Notes under the pieces: model-generated
Seen by the model: only the letters and a program-made list of their open reading frames with translations
Told to the model about the DNA's origin: nothing
The model's database searches: none
Made by a program: the position numbers and the translations under genes
Source of the DNA: Roseateles amylovorans
Lineage (GTDB): Bacteria > Pseudomonadota > Gammaproteobacteria > Burkholderiales > Burkholderiaceae_C
DNA length: 64,000 bases
Assembly (NCBI RefSeq): GCF_025398155.2
Contig: NZ_CP104562.2
Coordinates: 930,001-994,000 of the forward strand
Direction: 5' to 3'
In this document: one piece after another, positions 8,610 to 20,848 of the stretch
How positions within the stretch are numbered: the stretch's first letter is position 1
Layout: every line of letters starts with the position of its first letter

Positions 8610-11252
8610 TTGGCCACACGATCCAGCGCCCCCTCGTCCCGACCCACCCGCCGTCCGAAGGCGCCCTACGCCGCCGGCGACTCGCCCGCCTCCGGGGCGG
8701 CGCCTGCTGCTGCGGTGGCTTCATCCCCCTCGACAGGTGCCACAGCCTCATCCGCCTCACCCGGCCAGGGCTTCGTGCGGGTGCGTGGCGCCCGGGAGCA
8801 CAACCTCAGGGACGTCGATGTGGACATTCCGCGCGACGCCCTGGTGGTGTTCAGCGGCGTCTCCGGCTCCGGCAAGTCGTCCCTGGCGTTCGGCACGATC
8901 TACGCGGAGGCGCAGCGCCGCTACTTCGAATCGGTGGCGCCGTATGCACGGCGGCTGATCGATCAGGTCGGCGTGCCGGCGGTCGGCTCGATCGACGGCC
9001 TGCCGCCGGCGGTGGCCCTGCAGCAGCAGCGCGGCACGCCCAGCGCCCGGTCCTCGGTGGGCAGCGTGACCGCGCTCTCCTCCCTGCTGCGGATGCTCTA
9101 TTCGCGCGCCGGCCGTTATCCTGCCAAGCAGCCCATGCTGTATGCGGAGGACTTTTCGCCCAACACGCCGCAGGGCGCCTGTCCGCACTGCCACGGGCTG
9201 GGCCGGGTCTATGAGGTCACCGAAGCGTCGATGGTGCCGGACGATTCGCTCACCATCCGCGAGCGCGCGGTCGCTGCCTGGCCGCCGGCCTGGCACGGCC
9301 AGAACCTCCGCGACATCCTGGTCACCCTGGGCATCGATGTTGACAAGCCCTGGCGCGAGCTGCCGCGCAAGACGCGCGACTGGATCCTGTTCACCGACGA
9401 GCAACCCACCGCGCCGGTTTATGCCGGATTCACGCCTGAGGAGACGCGGGACGCCGTGCGCCGCAAGATGGAGCCGAGCTATCAGGGCACCTTCAGCAGC
9501 GCGCGCCGCTATGTGCTGCACACCTTTGCCACCACCCAGAGCGCGCTGATGAAGCGCCGGGTGTCGCGCTACATGGTCGGCGGCCTGTGCCCGGTCTGCG
9601 ATGGCAAGCGGCTCAAGCGCGAGGCGCTGTCGGTGACCTACGGCGGCCTGGACATCGGGGCGCTGTCCCAACTGCCGCTGGAGCGGCTCGCCGACACGCT
9701 GGTGCAGGCGGACACGGCGAAGCTGTCGGAAGAGAAGCGCCTGGCCGCGCAACGGCTGGTGGAGGACGTGCTGATGCGGCTGCGTCCGCTGCTGGCCTTG
9801 GGGCTGGGCCATCTGTCGCTGGAGCGCAGCACGCCATCGGTCTCGCCCGGCGAGTTGCAGCGGCTGCGCCTGGCCACGCAGATTTGCAGCAATCTCTTCG
9901 GCGTCGTTTATGTGCTGGACGAACCCTCGGCCGGCCTGCACCCGGCGGACGGCGAATCGCTGCTCACCGCATTGCGCCAGCTCAAGGCCTCCGGCAACTC
10001 GGTCTTCGTGGTGGAGCACGACCTCAGCCTGATGCGCGAGGCGGACTGGCTGGTCGATGTCGGCCCGGATGCCGGCGAACGGGGCGGGCGGGTGCTCTAC
10101 AGCGGCCCGCCCGACGGATTGCGGGCGGTGACGGATTCCCGCACCGCCGCCTACCTCTTCGAGGCGCCGCGGGCATTGCGTCCGTCGCCGCGCGAGCCTC
10201 GCGGCTGGCTCACCCTCACCGGCATCCGCCAGAACAACCTGGAGGGGTTGGACGCCGCCTTCCCGCTGGGCGTGTTCACCGCGGTGACCGGCGTGTCCGG
10301 CTCCGGCAAGTCGACCCTGGTCAGCCGCGCGCTGGTCGAGCTGGTGGGTCGGCACCTCGGCCATGAGCCGACGAGGGACGACGCCGAGGAGGATCCGGCC
10401 GAGGCCGAGGCACTGCCCGAGACCCTGGGCCGGATCACCGGCGGCATCGACGACATCCGACGGCTGGTGCAGGTCGACCAGAAGCCGATCGGCCGCACGC
10501 CGCGCTCCAACCTGGCGACCTACACCGGGTTGTTCGATCAGGTGCGCCGGCTCTTTGCCGCAACGCCAGCGGCGAAGTCGCGTCGCTTCGATGCGGGTCG
10601 GTTCTCCTTCAATGTCGCCAAAGGACGCTGCGAGACCTGCGAAGGCGAAGGCTTCGTGAGCGTGGAGCTGTTGTTCATGCCCAGCGTCTATGCACCCTGT
10701 CCCAGCTGCCACGGTGCGCGCTACAACGAGGCCACGCTGAAGGTGCGCTATCGCGACCGCACGATCGCCGACGTGCTCGGCATGACGGTGGACACCGCCG
10801 CCGCGTTCTTCGCCGATGAGCCGTCGCTGGCCCGACCGCTGTCCCTGCTGCAGGGCATCGGCCTGGGCTACCTGCGGCTGGGGCAACCGGCCACCGAGTT
10901 GTCCGGCGGCGAGGCGCAGCGCATCAAGCTGGTCACCGAGCTGCAGCGCACCCAGCGCGGCCACACCCTGTATGTGCTGGATGAACCGACCACCGGGCTG
11001 CATCCCTCCGATGTCGACCGATTGATGGTGCAACTGCAAGGGCTGGTGGAGGCGGGCCACACGGTGGTGGTGGTGGAGCACGAGATGCGCATCGTGGCGG
11101 GCAGCGATTGGGTGATCGACATGGGGCCGGGCGCGGGCGGCGCGGGCGGTCGCATCGTCGCGGCGGGGACGCCGGCGGCACTGGCCCGTGATCGCGCTTC
11201 GCGCACCGCACCGTACCTGGCGCAGGTGCTGAAGGGCGAGGCCGGGCGTTGA
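8610..11252 (+). CDS. UvrA-like excinuclease ABC ATPase, UvrA2 type lacking the UvrB-binding domain
   Basis: This protein has duplicated ABC ATPase halves of the UvrA type. Walker A motifs lie near residues 87 and 561 (both GVSGSGKS). Signature motifs lie near 411 ([10 protein letters not shown]) and 764 ([11 protein letters not shown]), each followed by VLDEP. Zinc-finger Cys pairs are CPHC near 190, CPVC near 327 and CETC/CPSC near 673-696. Between the first Walker A and the first Cys pair, the roughly 110-residue UvrB-binding domain of canonical UvrA is absent. That matches UvrA2/DrrC-like paralogues, which act in damage tolerance or drug self-resistance rather than full excision repair. 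I use TTG 8610 (AGGA at 8600), giving 880 residues. The frame is open to 8391, but that would overlap the divergent channel gene. Confidence 0.85.
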   Translation: MATRSSAPSSRPTRRPKAPYAAGDSPASGAAPAAAVASSPSTGATASSASPGQGFVRVRGAREHNLRDVDVDIPRDALVVFSGVSGSGKSSLAFGTIYAEAQRRYFESVAPYARRLIDQVGVPAVGSIDGLPPAVALQQQRGTPSARSSVGSVTALSSLLRMLYSRAGRYPAKQPMLYAEDFSPNTPQGACPHCHGLGRVYEVTEASMVPDDSLTIRERAVAAWPPAWHGQNLRDILVTLGIDVDKPWRELPRKTRDWILFTDEQPTAPVYAGFTPEETRDAVRRKMEPSYQGTFSSARRYVLHTFATTQSALMKRRVSRYMVGGLCPVCDGKRLKREALSVTYGGLDIGALSQLPLERLADTLVQADTAKLSEEKRLAAQRLVEDVLMRLRPLLALGLGHLSLERSTPSVSPGELQRLRLATQICSNLFGVVYVLDEPSAGLHPADGESLLTALRQLKASGNSVFVVEHDLSLMREADWLVDVGPDAGERGGRVLYSGPPDGLRAVTDSRTAAYLFEAPRALRPSPREPRGWLTLTGIRQNNLEGLDAAFPLGVFTAVTGVSGSGKSTLVSRALVELVGRHLGHEPTRDDAEEDPAEAEALPETLGRITGGIDDIRRLVQVDQKPIGRTPRSNLATYTGLFDQVRRLFAATPAAKSRRFDAGRFSFNVAKGRCETCEGEGFVSVELLFMPSVYAPCPSCHGARYNEATLKVRYRDRTIADVLGMTVDTAAAFFADEPSLARPLSLLQGIGLGYLRLGQPATELSGGEAQRIKLVTELQRTQRGHTLYVLDEPTTGLHPSDVDRLMVQLQGLVEAGHTVVVVEHEMRIVAGSDWVIDMGPGAGGAGGRIVAAGTPAALARDRASRTAPYLAQVLKGEAGR

Positions 11253-11595
11253 AGGCGAGGGCGAGGGCCCGGTGAGCCGTCGACCTGTTGATCCGTCGAT
11301 CCTTCGATCCGTCCATCCGCTCGGCAAGGCGTGGGCGGCGGGATCGCCGGCTTCGCCTTCGGGATGGTGTTCCGCCCACGATGAGCGGATGATGAGCTCG
11401 ACTAAGCGATAAATCGCAGCGGCTCGACGCCGTTGTCCAGGACATTTGCCCGGTGATTTCGCCGAAGACGAAGTCCATGCCCTCCGATGCAGCCGCGTTT
11501 CGCGATGCACGCGTCCCCAAAGGGCGCTGCGGGGCGCGGCGTTTGCCGTACATGGCACTGGGTTGGTCCCGATTCATTGGACAAAGGATCTTTCC
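11253..11595. other. Intergenic region with short repeats and an inverted repeat
   Basis: This 343-base gap separates the UvrA-like gene and the hybrid kinase. Near 11290-11318 the motif gatcc(g/t)tc is repeated three times. The arms cgtgggcgg (11330-11338) and ccgcccacg (11372-11380) form a 9-bp inverted repeat with a 33-base loop and no T-run. I see no gene and no convincing promoter here. Confidence 0.5.
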
Positions 11596-13458
11596 ATGCC
11601 TCCGCCCGTCGTCCCAGGCGACCCGCGCGTGCTCACCGGGCTGCTTGCTGCCATCGCAGATTCCTGCGGTGCGCAGGGCTGCGAGCTGCTCATGGACGGC
11701 AATGTGGTGGCCCAGGTGCGCAGCACGCCGCAACTGAGCGTCACGGCGGGGGTGGATCTGTCCTGGGACCATGCCCGCGGTCTGCTGCAGTTGCTCGACA
11801 CCCCGGCGCGGGTGATGTCCGGTCTGGAGCAGGCGGCCTTCCGCGGCGCCTCGATGATGCTGGCCGCCTTCCTGCGTCATGCGGCGCAGTTGCCGCAGGC
11901 GGATTCGGAACTCAGTGGCAAGGTGCAATCGGCGCTGGAGTACCTGAACGATGCACTGATCCTGATCAGCGGGGCGGGCGTGGTGGAGTTCGTCAACTCC
12001 GCCTTCGAGCAGGCGACCGGCAAGTCCCGCTCGGCCCTGGTGGGTCGGCCCTTCATCGACTGTCTGCCCAGCGTGGCCGGCAGCAGGTTCGAATCCGAAG
12101 CTCGTCTGGCGGCGACCAGCCGCAAGGCCCACACCTTCGAGGCCTTCAGCGATCGACTCGGCAAGTGGTTTGAATGCCGCGCCTTTCCTTGCCGGGACGG
12201 GCTGATCATCCTGTTGATCGACATCACCGCCCGCAAGGCGGATGAGGCGACCCGTCTGAACCTCGAGGACAAGCTGGTCCGGGCGCAGCGCATGGAATCC
12301 CTGGGCACGCTGGCCGGCGGCATCGCGCACGACTTCAACAACATCCTGGCCGCGATCCTCGGTCACGCGGGCATGGCGGCGGATGACTCGCCCAAGGTTT
12401 CGCCGCTGCGCGAGCACATGGAACAGATCCGCCGGGCCGGCCTGCGGGCGCGGGAGTTGGTCGAAAAGATCCTGGTGTTCGCCCGCGGCGGCGGCGAGGC
12501 CCTGAGTCGGCTGCCGCTGCGGCCGTTGGTGCAGGAGGCGGCCGACCTGCTGCAGGCGACGCTGCCGCCCTCGGTGCGGCTGTCGGTGACGCTGGACGAG
12601 GAGGACTGCGCCGCCACCGTCGGTGCCGCCGAGGTGCAACAGATGGTGCTCAACCTTTGCACCAATGCCTGGCAGGCCATGCCGGGCGGCCAGGGGCTGA
12701 TCCGGTTGCAGCTGCGGTGTGTGACGCTGACCGCACCGCGGGTCTGCACCATGGGGGAGCTGGTGCCCACGAAGTACGCCGAGCTGTCGGTGGAGGACAA
12801 CGGCGGCGGCATGTCCGCCGAGGTGCAGGCGCGCCTGTTCGAGCCCTTCTTCACCACCAAGCCGCGCGGGCAGGGCACCGGCCTGGGGCTGCATGTGTTG
12901 AAGGGCATCGTCGGTACCCACAGCGGTGCCATCGACGTGGTGAGCGAGGCCGGGCACGGGACGCGGTTTTCGGTCTACCTGCCGGTGGTCGAGACGGAGG
13001 GCGAGCCGGTCAGCGCGGCTGCGGTGCATGAGGCGCTGCAGCCCGGTCACGGCGAACCCGTGGCCTATGTGGATGACGACCCGATCGTGCTGATGATGGT
13101 GGAGCGCCTGCTGGCCAAGGCGGGCTTCTCGGTCAGTGCGTTCGCTTCGCCGGAGGCCTGCCTGCTGGCGCTGATGGCCACGCCCGCGATGTTCAAGGTG
13201 CTGGTGACCGACTTCAACATGCCCAACATGAACGGGGCTGAGTTGGCCGAAGCAGTGCGGGCCCTGTCACCGGGCCTGCCCATCGTGGTGACCACCGGTT
13301 ATGTCTCCGAGGACCTGTCGCAGGCGGCGCTTCGGATGGGCAACATGGCGATCCTTCACAAGGAACGCTCCTATGAGGAACTGGCCGAGGTCACCGCCCG
13401 CGCGCTGCAGGGCTTTCCGGACAGCCGGTTCGGGGAGACGGGGATGGCGGCGCTTTAG
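11596..13458 (+). CDS. PAS-domain hybrid histidine kinase with C-terminal receiver
   Basis: A 620-residue cytoplasmic hybrid kinase with no membrane segment. A PAS domain lies near residues 112-215 (LNDALILISGAGVVEFVNSA, then FEQATGKSRSALVG). A HisKA domain follows with phospho-acceptor His245 (GGIAHDFNNILAAILG, the His-Asp-Phe-Asn-Asn class). The HATPase domain carries NLCTNAWQAMP, DNGGGM and GTGLGLHVLKGIV. A receiver occupies about residues 495-610, with phospho-acceptor Asp539 (VLVTDFNMPNMNG). The ATG at 11596 is chosen because AAAGGA at 11583-11588 precedes it and the residues upstream are not domain-like. The Asp phosphate would pass to an unlinked phosphotransfer protein or modulate the kinase. 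The stop overlaps that of hipA by 3-4 bp, convergently. Confidence 0.9.
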   Translation: MPPPVVPGDPRVLTGLLAAIADSCGAQGCELLMDGNVVAQVRSTPQLSVTAGVDLSWDHARGLLQLLDTPARVMSGLEQAAFRGASMMLAAFLRHAAQLPQADSELSGKVQSALEYLNDALILISGAGVVEFVNSAFEQATGKSRSALVGRPFIDCLPSVAGSRFESEARLAATSRKAHTFEAFSDRLGKWFECRAFPCRDGLIILLIDITARKADEATRLNLEDKLVRAQRMESLGTLAGGIAHDFNNILAAILGHAGMAADDSPKVSPLREHMEQIRRAGLRARELVEKILVFARGGGEALSRLPLRPLVQEAADLLQATLPPSVRLSVTLDEEDCAATVGAAEVQQMVLNLCTNAWQAMPGGQGLIRLQLRCVTLTAPRVCTMGELVPTKYAELSVEDNGGGMSAEVQARLFEPFFTTKPRGQGTGLGLHVLKGIVGTHSGAIDVVSEAGHGTRFSVYLPVVETEGEPVSAAAVHEALQPGHGEPVAYVDDDPIVLMMVERLLAKAGFSVSAFASPEACLLALMATPAMFKVLVTDFNMPNMNGAELAEAVRALSPGLPIVVTTGYVSEDLSQAALRMGNMAILHKERSYEELAEVTARALQGFPDSRFGETGMAAL

Positions 13459-14729
13459 GATTGCGCCGCAACGCCCCTCCCGGACGTGCCCAGGCGCCTG
13501 CGTGCGTACAGGAGGCCGTCCTCCCAGACTGGGCGTATTTGAGCGAGCAACTGGGCCGGCACACGGGGATCGCTGGCGGCCTCCTGCAAGGTCTTGGTCA
13601 TTCCGGTGGCGATGCGTTCCAGCACCTGTGCTGGCGATTTGACGCCACACACCTTGTGGCCGAACTGCAGAAGCATTTCGCTCGTTGGATAGGCCTTCGT
13701 GTGATGGCGACCGCTGAACAGCTTGAGCGCGGTGGTGCGATCTTCCAACTCCGGTCCCCCGTGGAACTGGGTGTAGCGATAGATGGACGTGGTCACGACA
13801 TCAAACATTGGCGTCAGCCACACATCGGCTGATGACCGATACAGCACGCCAAAGTTCTTCAAATGGGCGTCTCCGTTGCGCACCATGATCGAGAACGCCA
13901 CCTGCTCATAGAAACGCTCCAGGTCGGACGAGCTCAGGCCCAGTGCTTGGAGGGTCTCGGCGATGCGCTGATAGCTGCCGTGGTATTTGCGATCGGACAG
14001 CACATCGCGAACACGCAGACCGACGATGGCGGCAATGTCTTCAAAGCCCAACCGTTCGACCCGCCCGTCGGGATGATGGATCATGTCGAAGCGATCCAGC
14101 ACCAGGAGTTGACCGTCATTCGAGAGGTCGAAGGTGGGCACCTCGATGCCTGCATGCCGCGCCGCCGTGAGGCAGAGATATTCATTGGCGGCCAGACCGG
14201 GGTAGGCCTCGCCTGCCGCCTTGACGATGAGGGAGGGCACAGGCACCGTCGGGCGCGCTGGCACCATGATCTTGGGCTGCATGCCGGCGATGCCGGCGCC
14301 GGTGCTGAGGTAGGCGTGAACCAGCTCGTCGAAGAGCTCGGGCGTGTAGGGCATCTCCAGCAAGGCGCTGCGGCTGAGCGGGTGCATGGCTGCGGGCGGC
14401 TCGGCGCCTGGCAGGCGATAGCCCAGTCGCCCGATGCCGTTGTTGCCGATGAGCGCGAGCAAATGCATCGGCGTGGTGGGCTGCTTGGGGAATAACGCGC
14501 GGATGCGCATGAAGAGGTCGCCCTCGGGCAGGTTCTGATCCATTGACGGGAACAGATCACCGCCGCGCCACGTCAACTGCGATTGCGGACTCATCAGCAA
14601 GGCCACCTGCGGCGGCTCAGGCGCCGCAGCCAGGTAGCGGAATTCATAAATGGAATTCTTCAGCAACTGACCGGCGTCGGCAGCGTCGCCAATCGACACA
14701 TTCAGGAGAGGGATCTTGTCAGGCAGCAT
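13455..14729 (-). CDS. hipA: HipA-like serine/threonine kinase toxin
   Basis: A 424-residue HipA-family kinase. The N-terminal subdomain contains LLALIGNNGIGRLGY. The substrate/ATP region follows (MQPKIMVPAR, then SLIVKAAGEAYPGLAANEYL). The catalytic loop is near residue 290 (MVRNGDAHLKNFGVL, the Asn-Gly-Asp-x-His-x-x-x-Asn type), with a metal-binding Asp in PMFDVVTT. Family members phosphorylate translation factors such as GltX and slow growth until bound by HipB. The start at 14729 overlaps the 3' end of the hipB-like gene by 11 bp, so the pair is translationally coupled. Longer starts up to 14816 exist but would run deep into hipB. The actual substrate is unknown. Confidence 0.88.
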   Translation of the reverse strand: MLPDKIPLLNVSIGDAADAGQLLKNSIYEFRYLAAAPEPPQVALLMSPQSQLTWRGGDLFPSMDQNLPEGDLFMRIRALFPKQPTTPMHLLALIGNNGIGRLGYRLPGAEPPAAMHPLSRSALLEMPYTPELFDELVHAYLSTGAGIAGMQPKIMVPARPTVPVPSLIVKAAGEAYPGLAANEYLCLTAARHAGIEVPTFDLSNDGQLLVLDRFDMIHHPDGRVERLGFEDIAAIVGLRVRDVLSDRKYHGSYQRIAETLQALGLSSSDLERFYEQVAFSIMVRNGDAHLKNFGVLYRSSADVWLTPMFDVVTTSIYRYTQFHGGPELEDRTTALKLFSGRHHTKAYPTSEMLLQFGHKVCGVKSPAQVLERIATGMTKTLQEAASDPRVPAQLLAQIRPVWEDGLLYARRRLGTSGRGVAAQS

Positions 14730-15024
14730 GGCCACCGCCCGTATCCTCGTCCGCATCTTCATCGCGGTTGAAGCGTTCGGCGATTTCTTCCATGGTGGGT
14801 AAACCTGCGCGTTCAAGGCGCATCGTCAAACCCAGTGCGCGAAGGACCGCCATGAGCGAGGAGATAGTGGATTCTTCGCCAGACTCCAGGCGATAGATCA
14901 CCTCCCGGACCTTGCCGGCACGTTCCGCCAGATCCTTCTTGCTCAGGCCCATCGCTTCGCGACGCTGGCGAAGCTGCAGCCCCAAATCCTCAGCAAATCG
15001 AACCGTGTCAGTCATGGCTGACAT
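14719..15024 (-). CDS. hipB: HipB-like antitoxin, XRE-family regulator
   Basis: A protein of about 101 residues with an XRE helix-turn-helix near residues 10-65 (LRQRREAMGLSKKDLAERAG, then VREVIYRLESGEES). The C-terminal tail is acidic and disordered (FNRDEDADEDTGGG), as is common for antitoxins that bind and neutralise the kinase. No good ribosome-binding site decides between TTG 15033, ATG 15024 and ATG 15015; the ATG at 15024 is taken. The start lies within one of four repeated palindromic sites, which fits autorepression. Confidence 0.88.
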   Translation of the reverse strand: MSAMTDTVRFAEDLGLQLRQRREAMGLSKKDLAERAGKVREVIYRLESGEESTISSLMAVLRALGLTMRLERAGLPTMEEIAERFNRDEDADEDTGGGHAA

Positions 15025-15148
15025 TTTGAGCAATTTTGCGATTTTTGCAAGCCATGGCAGACACGAGCTTCCACTGCCATGAAACGCCTGTGTAAGCCAT
15101 GACTTGCATTTCGGCGGAAAAATTCCAAAAAGACAGCCATGGCTGACA
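15008..15148 (-). promoter_or_regulatory. Four operator-like sites upstream of hipBA
   Basis: Four copies of an AGCCATGGCTGACA-like dyad lie at 15008-15023, 15049-15064, 15094-15109 and 15133-15148. The last is nearly palindromic (acagccatggctgaca, perfect core agccatggct), while the others keep one strong half. The cATG centres are 40, 45 and 40 bases apart, roughly four helical turns. The first site covers the hipB start codon. Multiple spaced palindromes upstream of the antitoxin are what HipB autorepression needs. The motif is seen; the binding protein is inferred. Confidence 0.65.
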
Positions 15149-15267
15149 CGGAGTGTCTCGTGCTGGCAATGTGAGGGCAGCGATGGATCCCCAGGGTTCT
15201 GCGTTGAGGCAAGAGGGCCGGCGCAGCGGAATGCCCCGGCGTCATCCTGCGATCGGCGGCCGGTCGG

Positions 15268-18086
<2,819 letters not shown>

Positions 18087-18101
18087 CCCCCCCAAACGAC
18101 T

Positions 18102-18139
18102 TCGGGCATGGCACCTGGACTTCCAGATGACATGCCCGA
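18102..18139. terminator. Inverted repeat between convergent genes, possible bidirectional terminator
   Basis: The arm tcgggcatg (18102-18110) pairs exactly with catgcccga (18131-18139), and the loop contains a small ctgg/ccag stem. It lies between two convergent stops (18086 and 18237). There is no clear T-run on either side, so the terminator role is only inferred. Confidence 0.4.
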
Positions 18140-18233
18140 GAACAAATCCGTGGCGAGGTCCGCCCGCTGGTCGCCACAGGTGGCGGTCGCAAGCGGCCTC
18201 GCGGCCATCGGCTGGATCAGCCGATGGGGTTCC

Positions 18234-19806
18234 GACTCAGCGCGCTTGCTCGACGCGCTGCGCGTTCAGACCATCCGAGACCACCAGCTCGAAGCGGCCG
18301 CCGGCCGGCAGCTCGCTGGTGTCCAGCGTGGCTTGACCGCCCTGCAGATCCTGCGCGAGGTTCAGGCGGCGGGTGCCGTCGGTCCAGGTCACGCTCAGGA
18401 ACGGCGTGGCATCGGCATCCCAGCGCAGCACGGCCTGGCCACGGGTCTCCTGGACCTGCACCTGGGCGCGGCTGGCGCCGGCGGCCAACGCCTTCTGGCG
18501 GGCATTGCTGGCGCGGGCGGCGGCCTGCGCCAGGGTGCTGCCATCCCGCATCACGCTGATGCTGGCGATGTTGTCCACCTTGGGCACCAGCACGCGGAAG
18601 TGCAGCAGTTCGCCTTCATGGTCCAGCGATTGCGGCGTGAACGCGTAATCCTGGATCTGACCGGCCGAGGTCTGCACGCGCACCACATACGGGCCGCTGC
18701 TGCTCTCCGGCTTGGACACCAGCGTCTTGACCGGGTTGATCTCGATCTGCTTGCCGCGGATGCTGCCGCTGATCAGCAGCACGTCCTGGTCCGGCGCCGC
18801 CGCCACCGCAGCCGCCTTGGCCGTGGCCGCATCGGTCGGGGTCAGGAAGGTCTGCATCAGGCGGTAGTTGTAGTCCGAGAACACCACGCCACCGCAGTAG
18901 CTCATGATGTCGTGGCGGTCGGTCGGACGCGGGTCGTAGAAGCTGTTGGTGTCCGACAGGTAGCTCCAGATGTAGCGACCGGCCTTGCCCAGGTTGGCAT
19001 CCGGGTACGGATACTTCGGATCCGGCGATCCCGCGCCGCCGCAGGCCGCGTGCGGCAGCGAGAAGTTGTGGCCGAGTTCATGGGCCACCACGTCCCGCAC
19101 CGTGTCCGGCGAGTTGGGCATGTCGAAGCTGACGGCCGAGTTGCCCGGCATGTAGCCCAGGCCGGCCAGACCCCAGGTGCGCTTCGGGATGAAGCCGAAG
19201 TAGTAGTCGTGGCGGGCCGCACGCTCCAGCGCATGCAGGTCGGACAGCTCGCCCAGGATCTTGCCGAAGGCATCGCTCCACTGCGCGTCCGAGGTTGGCA
19301 GCGTAGTGACTCGGGTCGACACATAGGTCGGGTGCGCCTGCAGCGTCACCGTCGACACCGGGAACAGGGCCTTGATGTGGGCGGTCTGGTCGACCGGCAG
19401 TTGACCGGTGGTGCCGGCGATCTTCACCGCGATCGGCATGAAGCGCATCGGGATGCCGCCGCCCACGCGAGGCGTGAAGCTCTGAGCCGCAGCACCGGCG
19501 ACGTTGACCGTCACCTTCATGCCGGTCTTCACCAGATCGGCGGGCACGGTGACGGTGTAGGCGTCGTCGAAGGACGGGACGTCGGAGACGGTGGTGGGCA
19601 GGCCACGGCGCGGCGCGGCCAGCGGCAGGTCGCGGCTGGTGCCGGTGGCGGTGTTCTCGATCCTCACCGTGGCTGCCGGCAACGTGGCCGGCGAGGCGGG
19701 CGCGGTCACATTGACCTTCAGCAGCGTGGGCTTGTTGGCCACCAGCACCAGCTGGTTGTCGCTGCTGCCGTAGAGCATGGACTGCGCGAACTGGACCGAG
19801 GCCAGC
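18234..19806. repeat. Near-identical direct repeat, copy A (partner 20849-22421)
   Basis: This 1573-base block matches 20849-22421 at a constant offset of 2615 bases with no indels and only about 15 substitutions by eye. It covers the catalytic and C-terminal part of the protease gene and stops sharply inside the gene, where the two copies diverge. Confidence 0.92.
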
Positions 19807-20270
19807 GTCACCGCCGACGGCGTCGGCGTGGTGCCCAGCGCGGTCATGCGGATCGAGGCGGTCACGTCGTTGAAGCTCGACGGCACCAGGTTCGCATTGT
19901 TGGCGGTGAGGGTCAGCGCGCGGCCGCCGTACAGCCTTTCGGAGAACAGCTCGACCTTGTAGCCGGTCGGCACCTTGATCGAGGAAATGCGCGCGTTCCA
20001 GGCGGTCGGCAACTGCGGATTGCTGCTCGACATGCAAATGGTGGCGCCGGTGTAGTTCACGTGTTCATAGACGCAGACCAGCGGCTTGGAGGCGGTGGCC
20101 GCTGCGGTCGTACCGGTGCTGCCGCTGACATTTGCGGCCTGCGCGGTCGCCTCGGTGGACTCGCCGCCGCCGCAACCCACCAGCAGACCGGCCAGCGCCA
20201 GGGACATCGACAGCGGGTGCAGGCGCAGCCGGCTGGGTGCGCCGGACGAGCGCTTCGTGGAGAGAGTCAT
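18237..20270 (-). CDS. Lipoprotein zinc metalloprotease, copy 1
   Basis: A 677-residue exported protein. The lipoprotein signal is LALAGLLVGC with lipid Cys33, followed by Gly and a Ser/Thr/Ala linker. A beta/gamma-crystallin-like domain covers about residues 60-130 (VCVYEHVNYTGATICM, then VELFSERLYGGRALTLT). The catalytic zincin motif is His397-Glu398-His401 with third ligand His407 (HELGHNFSLPH) and a Met-turn (IMSYCGG), as in metzincin-like peptidases. A C-terminal beta domain of about 150 residues follows. The ATG at 20270 has AGGAG five bases upstream. A paralogue lies immediately upstream at 20852-22885. The substrate is unknown; the crystallin-like domain may act as an inhibitor or a binding module. 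Confidence 0.88.
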   Translation of the reverse strand: MTLSTKRSSGAPSRLRLHPLSMSLALAGLLVGCGGGESTEATAQAANVSGSTGTTAAATASKPLVCVYEHVNYTGATICMSSSNPQLPTAWNARISSIKVPTGYKVELFSERLYGGRALTLTANNANLVPSSFNDVTASIRMTALGTTPTPSAVTLASVQFAQSMLYGSSDNQLVLVANKPTLLKVNVTAPASPATLPAATVRIENTATGTSRDLPLAAPRRGLPTTVSDVPSFDDAYTVTVPADLVKTGMKVTVNVAGAAAQSFTPRVGGGIPMRFMPIAVKIAGTTGQLPVDQTAHIKALFPVSTVTLQAHPTYVSTRVTTLPTSDAQWSDAFGKILGELSDLHALERAARHDYYFGFIPKRTWGLAGLGYMPGNSAVSFDMPNSPDTVRDVVAHELGHNFSLPHAACGGAGSPDPKYPYPDANLGKAGRYIWSYLSDTNSFYDPRPTDRHDIMSYCGGVVFSDYNYRLMQTFLTPTDAATAKAAAVAAAPDQDVLLISGSIRGKQIEINPVKTLVSKPESSSGPYVVRVQTSAGQIQDYAFTPQSLDHEGELLHFRVLVPKVDNIASISVMRDGSTLAQAAARASNARQKALAAGASRAQVQVQETRGQAVLRWDADATPFLSVTWTDGTRRLNLAQDLQGGQATLDTSELPAGGRFELVVSDGLNAQRVEQAR

Positions 20271-20354
20271 GAGGGCTCCTTGGGGAAATGGGGTGTCGCC
20301 GCGCGTGGGCGAGGCGTACAAGGCAGGGGCGACAGGCGCCTGACCTTGGCGTGG

Positions 20355-20431
20355 CGCGATTATTCGGAGCGACCCCTGGGGACGTTGCAACGGGTGTCGC
20401 GGATTCGTAAGCGCAGGAAAGCAGTTTCAAG
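20355..20431 (-). promoter_or_regulatory. Conserved upstream block of protease copy 1
   Basis: This block is largely conserved with 22981-23058 upstream of copy 2. It includes gcgattattcggagc, gtgtcgc and gattcgtaagcgca. Read towards the gene it contains TTGAAA and TACGAA about 15 bases apart, a weak match to a sigma-70 promoter. A second conserved segment, 20551-20613, matches 23181-23243 (shared ctgttaccgg and gacaaaca). Conservation within otherwise diverged intergenic DNA suggests regulation or the recent common origin of the unit. Confidence 0.5.
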
Positions 20432-20690
20432 TCACGCCGTGAGCGCCGGGGTCCGGCGCGGAGGACCGCGATCCACCGGCTGCCGCTGCGAGATCCGGCA
20501 GGCGGCCTGGCCATCGGCGTGTGCGGCTGCGCCAAGGCGGGCCGGCGCGCGGTGACACGCTGTTACCGGCCTGTTGCTTGTTGCTTTCGGTGGGTGTCGG
20601 ATTCGACAAACAGGCGGCTTGAAGGCTGTCGCCGCTTCTTGGGACGTCGGGTGGGGCGCGCGTGAGACAGACGCCTATCAAGCTTGGCTG

Positions 20691-20718
20691 GCAACGGGCA
20701 ACGGGCAACGGGCAACGG
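20691..20718. repeat. Tandem heptamer gcaacgg, 4 copies
   Basis: Four exact copies of gcaacgg lie in the 581-base gap between the two protease genes, in the same relative place as the larger heptamer array at 23341-23487 upstream of the second copy. The rest of the gap holds the conserved upstream blocks and a hairpin; no gene is seen in it. Confidence 0.9.
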
Positions 20719-20770
20719 CGGCGGCGGTCGCGGTGGACCGTCGAGTGCGACAACCGCCGCTGGAATGCGC

Positions 20771-20804
20771 ATCGCGCCACCGTCCATGCAGACGGTGGCG
20801 CGAT
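20771..20804 (-). terminator. Hairpin terminator of protease copy 2
   Basis: A perfect 14-bp stem (atcgcgccaccgtc / gacggtggcgcgat) with a 6-base loop begins about 48 bases past the stop of the second protease gene. It has no T-run, so it may terminate with Rho or stabilise the 3' end, but its strength and position favour a terminator. Confidence 0.6.
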
Positions 20805-20848
20805 CATCTGGCCGACGGATCAGCGTGGCTGACCCGCCGGCCGGTCTC

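Noticed and set aside
11330..11380. 9-bp inverted repeat as a terminator of the UvrA-like gene
   Set aside because: The loop is 33 bases and no T-run follows; kept only as part of the intergenic description.
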